Positions 59,948 through 64,000 of a stretch of DNA of 64,000 nucleotides are shown in pieces (the first letter of the stretch is position 1; every line of letters starts with the position of its first letter). The DNA comes from Favolaschia claudopus (lineage: Eukaryota; Basidiomycota; Agaricomycetes; Agaricales; Mycenaceae): NCBI GenBank assembly GCA_037176885.1, contig JAWWNJ010000009.1, positions 2,232,001 to 2,296,000 of the forward strand, in the 5' to 3' direction. The notes beneath the pieces are model-generated. The model made no database searches, was not told the origin of the DNA, and saw nothing but the letters and a program-made list of their open reading frames with translations. The position numbers and the translations under genes are program-made.

Positions 59948-61326
59948 ATGCCGGCCGCCGCCCTCGTCGAATCCACCAACGCCTCCTACCATCCCACCTA
60001 CACCCCTGTCGCCATCTTTATCGGCGCAACCTCAGGCGTAGGCCAAGCTATGGCGGAAGCCCTGGCGCGACAGACTAATGGTCGTGCACATATAATAATC
60101 ATCGGGCGAAGCGCGTCCGCCGCTTCGAAAATTCTTGCCGGATTCCCCAAGCCTACTGACGAGGATGGGAGCTGGAAACATGAATTTATTCCCTGCGATG
60201 CGACGAGCTTGCGCAACGTCCGAGCCGTCTGCGACGCTCTAATATCCCGACTGACAAGATTGAATTATCTGGTCATGACTGCGGGTGGTCCGGAGGCAAA
60301 CTCTTTTACGCGAGCTGGCGAGACAGAGGAGGGGGTTAATTATCATTTAGCTATGAGGTCAGAGTCTTCGTTTTCCAGCATACCGTTTCTTCCATTTTAA
60401 ATCTTTTAGAATCTGACCATTTCTTTAGATACTTCATGCGCTACCTCTTTACACAAGACCTCCTCCCACTTCTCCTCGCCGCAAAAGAGCAGTGCCAACA
60501 AGCACACGTTATGTGTGTTCAGGGAGCTGGATTCGGGTTGCGTATTCGTACAGATGATATTGGGCTGCATGATACGGTGAGGAGATCCTGGAAGTTCTTG
60601 AATGGGAATATGATGCCGGTCTGTCTTTTTGCTTTTTTCTACCTTGCGTGTTTTCAAGCTGTTCTCAGACAGTTGCCGCATTCAAAGGAATAATAACGGG
60701 TGTCACCTACAACGACGGCCTAGTCGCTGTCAGTGCCATTCCACGGGATCCTTTTCACTTAGACTCATCATCGAAACATAGTATTTCGCCACAAAACATC
60801 CAACAATCACATTCACACATATCAGCCCGGGGCAGGTACTTACAAAAGGGGGCACGTACATCGACCTCGGATGGCTTTTTTCCCCATTGGCATGGATCAT
60901 CAAGTACGTGAGGATGACATTTGCATTCGAGCAGGTTTGTTGTTTCCACCCCCACCCCATGTCGAATTAACAACTCACTCCACAACTCTTCCTCCAGGAC
61001 GAGCGCGCAAAATATATGCTTTTCGGCCTCCTCGACCATACCAACGACCGCGGGGGCATATTCATACGCGGTGACCGTGGCGATATTGTCAGCGGGCATG
61101 TATTCGATTCAGATTTCAAATCGCCGTTTGACGATGTCGAGACGGCGACGCTGTCGTCCAAATATGTGAGTAAAGAAGTGCATGCAATTGGGCTGACTTT
61201 CAAAAACTCAATACTTTCTAGGGCGTCCTTCAAGGCATACCGATGAAAGGGTACGGCGGCTCGGACGCCTCGGTGGCGGGTCTGATTCGGTATACGAAGG
61301 AGGTGCTCTCCGGGATACTCGGTTAG
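59948..61326 (+). CDS. short-chain dehydrogenase/reductase (SDR family)
   Basis: Six exons join in phase: 59948-60357, 60429-60618, 60669-60728, 60782-60934, 60998-61165, 61222-61326 (361 residues). This is an NAD(P)-dependent oxidoreductase with a Rossmann fold. The glycine-rich cofactor site is FIGATSGVGQAMAEALARQ (about 23-41). A strand ends in NYLVMTAGGPEAN. The active-site tyrosine is probably in GVTYNDGLVAYFATKHP (about 213-229), with the lysine a few residues on in TKHP. Next comes THISPGQVLTKGG, as in related fungal SDRs. The substrate is unknown. Membrane-facing hydrophobic stretches are few, so a cytosolic enzyme is likely. Confidence 0.88.
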
Positions 61327-61707
61327 CTGACTCTGTCCAACCCAAATGCGGCGTTCGGAGTTCGAGGATGCTTGAAATCACGATAATACGACGCAGCAAT
61401 GCATGAAAAGAAAAGATGTCCATTGAGATATCGCCTCAGTCTCCCTTGATTGAGCAGCAATTCATTCGTAAATTCGGTAAAAATCGAATCAAACCAGAAT
61501 GAAGGTTCGACGCGTCGTTGACTCCGTTGTTCATAGCGACAAGCCAAAGAATCATGATATAATCAATGGTATATCATAAGGAAAGGCAACGAGTCCCACG
61601 CGCTTTCTTCCTGGCTTTCTTACTCTTTCCACTGTGACTCAGTGAACTTGGGGTTTCGAATCTATCCGTTCTTTCATTCAAGCGTCCATCTTCCCAGTCG
61701 AAAGCTC

Positions 61708-62815
61708 ATGCTGCAGCCTCTGGAACTGGATCGCACCTTGGTGGCAGAGACAGATGCGCAAATCCGCGAAATCGAGACCAAAATATCGAAGCTTGAGGAG
61801 CAAGTCGCAGCCCTCAAGGGCTCGATCTCTGTGTTACATGCTGCCAAGGAGCCCGCGCAGCAGCGTCTAGATTCATACAAGTACCCGGTCTTGAGTCTAG
61901 CAAACGAAATTATCACGGATATCTTCTTACATATCCTACCGACCTACCCAGAACCTCCGCCGCTTCTCGGGCCCCTTTCTCCCACAATCCTCACACATAT
62001 CTGCCGCCAGTGGCGAGAGATTGCGCTCACCACGCCTCTACTTTGGAGGGCAATCGATTTGAGGACCCCGCGTCTTTCTGTAAAAGCGGCAGCCTCGTTG
62101 GCTCCCTTATGGTTAAAAAGATCTGGATGTTTGCCGCTCTCCATTCGCGCCACCGACGCTGGCGGCTTTTCATCGGTTCTTCTCTATCTCATTCCTCATC
62201 GCGTTCGTCTGGAGCAGCTTGACTTGAAACTGAGAGATGTCAAGGGCTCGGCGAAAGTGCTAGATGGGCCATCCCCACTCCTGCGTACCCTGAATGTTTC
62301 GCTCAGCGAAGGGGGTCTTTCCCCGCCGCTCCTTCTCCCGAACCACAATTTGCCACGTCTGTGCACCGTCGGATTGTTCGAGGACCAATCCTCACCCAGC
62401 TTCTCTCCCTTGGTCACAATTGACCTCCCTTACGTTGAGTTTGGACCTTGCGAACTGCATCTCCGTTTTACGGCAGACACAGAATTTGGTTGACTGCCAT
62501 TACCTCGAGATATGGGGTACCCAAATCCCCGACAACCAGCTCGCTGACCTTCCTTTGTTGTGTTTGAAATCGTTGGTGCTCGGGATATATGGCAACCCCT
62601 GTGTACAGCTCCCCAGCATCCTCATTACCCCAGCTCTTCGTCGCCTCGAGCTCCGAGAAGACTCCCTGGACACAATGGACCCCATCGCCTCCCTCAATTC
62701 CTTGATTTCGAAATCTAGATGTACGCTTGACGAGTTGCGAATAACCAGAAGTCTCCGTTCATGCGGATGTTTATTACAAGGCGTTTCCCTCAATTTCTGT
62801 TGCAATGCTGCGTAG
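61708..62815 (+). pseudogene. F-box protein paralogue 2, frameshifted
   Basis: From ATG at 61708 the frame encodes an N-terminal coiled coil (ETDAQIREIETKISKLEEQV), an F-box (YKYPVLSLANEIITDIFLHI, then LTHICRQWREIALTTPLLW) and LRR-like sequence. It has high similarity to the gene at 40.6 kb. Near 62385-62405 the conserved text moves to another frame: the first frame runs on to a stop at 62491-62493. The shifted frame reads LPWSQLTSLTLSLDLANCI (matching LPWAQLTSLTL of paralogue 1) and continues to 62815. One extra base explains the shift. The encoded protein would be a truncated SCF substrate receptor. A real intron does not fit here. Confidence 0.78.
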
Positions 62816-63569
62816 CGCCGAGAAACCGTATCTTGCTCATCACTGTTTTAAGTAGATACATAACAACGATTACAGAGCTGACGAAATTCGTTCGCAAATC
62901 CCTAGTGACACTGTGATGCGAAGGCGACTTGGAGCCTAGCGATGATATGTGATCGCACAATTGCGCCGAACGCTGGTGCCAGACGCGATTACCATTCGGA
63001 CCACTTGAGCAGTGGACAGCGAAGGAACGCGTGGATCGTCACGATGGCAAAACCTTAAACTTAAAGGCTCATACATGCTCTTCCTATACGTCAACGGGTG
63101 TACACAACCATTAAAGCTACATATATTGATTGCAATGCCCATGGTACCAACGTAAAATCGATACAGAAGCAGGTACATGGAAAGAATGTCTAAAACCACT
63201 ATGATCACCGCCAAGCAGCCAAAGTTCATAATAATATGTCGAGCACACGAGACTACGCACAATATGTAAAGTGAAATGGCCAACGTACGAAAGGTTCTCG
63301 ACGACGTTTGAAAATCGAATGGCGCGCAAGGCGGGAAGAAGGGCAAAAACAAAAGAACATGCAACAGATGAGCCGGGCCAAGGAGCCTGGGCTCGCAAGC
63401 ACGGGTATATCAAATTTACATTACTTAGTTGCTTATCGGTCAGAGAGCGTATATGAGGGGTTGAATAAATGCAACAGAAGTCTTAAGATGGATGAGAATG
63501 ATGAACTGGGTATGAGACCTGCGGAGGGGTCAGTTATGCAGCGTCGTCTGATAGAGTGCACGACGGACC
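62816..63569. other. intergenic, nothing recognised
   Basis: About 750 bases between convergent 3' ends. Minus-strand frames with hydrophobic stretches (62936-63413) lack any recognisable motif or start context. Confidence 0.35.
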
Positions 63570-64000
63570 TTAAACGGCCATCGCGGTATACCCAGTTGCG
63601 TCCACTGAGGACACTCTTTTTGCGGCCAAGAAGGACGACACGGATTCCTCCGCCTTGCGCATGCAGTCGATGGGTATCAAGCCTACGCTGGACTTGCCGT
63701 CCTCAGCCTTCGCTTTGCCCTTGCCCATGCCAACGTGCTCGATCATAGCCCAGCCGTCATCGTAGACGGCCAACACCTTCACCTTGTCGCCCGCAAGGAC
63801 GGTCATCTCATCCTGCAGCGTCTGCTCGAACGGCCGCCAGATGGTTTCGACCGCGTCGAACTCGGCAGTCGCGGTGCTTGCAGCAATAGGTACAGAGAAG
63901 GCGTCGGCGAAGGGATTTTCCGAGTATGTAGCGGTGTGGGGCGGACTCGGCACGAGGGTTTCGGTAATTTGAGGGACCACCATCTCGGTGGCTGTTGGGT
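63570..64000 (-). CDS. SH3-domain protein, C-terminal part (partial)
   Basis: The reading frame enters from beyond the right edge (PTATEMVVPQITETL) and stops at 63570-63572. An SH3-like domain is visible in order: AVETIWRPFEQTLQDEM, LAGDKVKVLAVYDDGWAMIE, then SSVGLIPIDCMRK (the GLIP strand). SH3 domains bind proline-rich peptides and occur in signalling and actin-regulating proteins. The rest of the gene is outside the window, so its identity is open. Confidence 0.75.
   Translation of the reverse strand, partial: PTATEMVVPQITETLVPSPPHTATYSENPFADAFSVPIAASTATAEFDAVETIWRPFEQTLQDEMTVLAGDKVKVLAVYDDGWAMIEHVGMGKGKAKAEDGKSSVGLIPIDCMRKAEESVSSFLAAKRVSSVDATGYTAMAV

Noticed and set aside
1..64000. secondary-metabolite cluster, CRISPR array or bacterial operon
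   Set aside because: No PKS, NRPS, terpene synthase or P450 genes, no spaced short repeats, and intron-rich eukaryotic gene structure throughout.

Overview
The window looks like nuclear DNA of a mushroom-forming basidiomycete (Agaricomycetes). Genes are split by many 45-70 nt GT-AG introns, F-box proteins carry the N-terminal coiled coil common in this group, and there are two KDZ-type DNA transposons with CxC5/CxC6-like cysteine clusters. All calls come from reading the sequence and recalling protein families; no database search was run. Exon joins were hand-checked for donor, acceptor and reading phase. Several sum exactly to whole codons.

Layout: 0-4 kb holds remnants or poorly resolved genes, including two single-pass membrane-protein-like C-termini that share an IEPY motif. 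4.2-7.3 kb is a field of degenerate tandem and dispersed repeats. 7.4-8.9 kb is C2H2 zinc-finger gene A. 11.4-14.5 kb encodes an RRM plus YTH RNA-binding protein (m6A reader type), and 15.0-18.1 kb (minus) the cullin subunit APC2 of the anaphase-promoting complex. 18.1-23 kb is gene-poor. 23.0-24.4 kb (minus) is C2H2 paralogue B, with an apparent frameshift. 166 bp upstream of its start sits a 2.7 kb element with near-identical 391 bp terminal inverted repeats that contain perfect hairpins (24575-27260). 27.3-34.3 kb is a conserved block: two hypothetical genes, a HOS3-type histone deacetylase, and a mitochondrial S-adenosylmethionine carrier in convergent orientation.

34.3-40.5 kb is a complete KDZ transposon carrying a seven-exon SAP-like gene plus the transposase. 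It has a perfect 16 bp-stem hairpin at its left edge and about twenty TTCACTGA-like subterminal repeats at its right. It abuts the start of the carrier gene. 40.6-42.8 kb holds a nonsense-interrupted F-box gene and a finger-less C2H2 relic (C). 45.5-47.0 kb is C2H2 paralogue D. 49.4-51.3 kb holds a second copy of the dispersed repeat and a decayed polyubiquitin array whose units each keep an intron. 52.2-56.8 kb is a second KDZ transposon with about 35 bp imperfect terminal inverted repeats: an intact minus-strand transposase converges on a GRF-type zinc-finger gene interrupted in a C10 run. 57.7-59.2 kb is C2H2 paralogue E, 59.9-61.3 kb an SDR oxidoreductase, 61.7-62.8 kb a frameshifted F-box paralogue, and the right edge an SH3-domain gene.

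The housekeeping genes (APC2, YTH, HOS3, SAM carrier, SDR) form a conserved skeleton. Between them lie lineage-specific families (five C2H2 paralogues, two F-box paralogues) and transposons. The most notable material is the pair of KDZ elements with different DNA-binding partner genes, the hairpin-rich long-TIR element, and the C2H2 family with its conserved 35 nt and 47 nt micro-exons.
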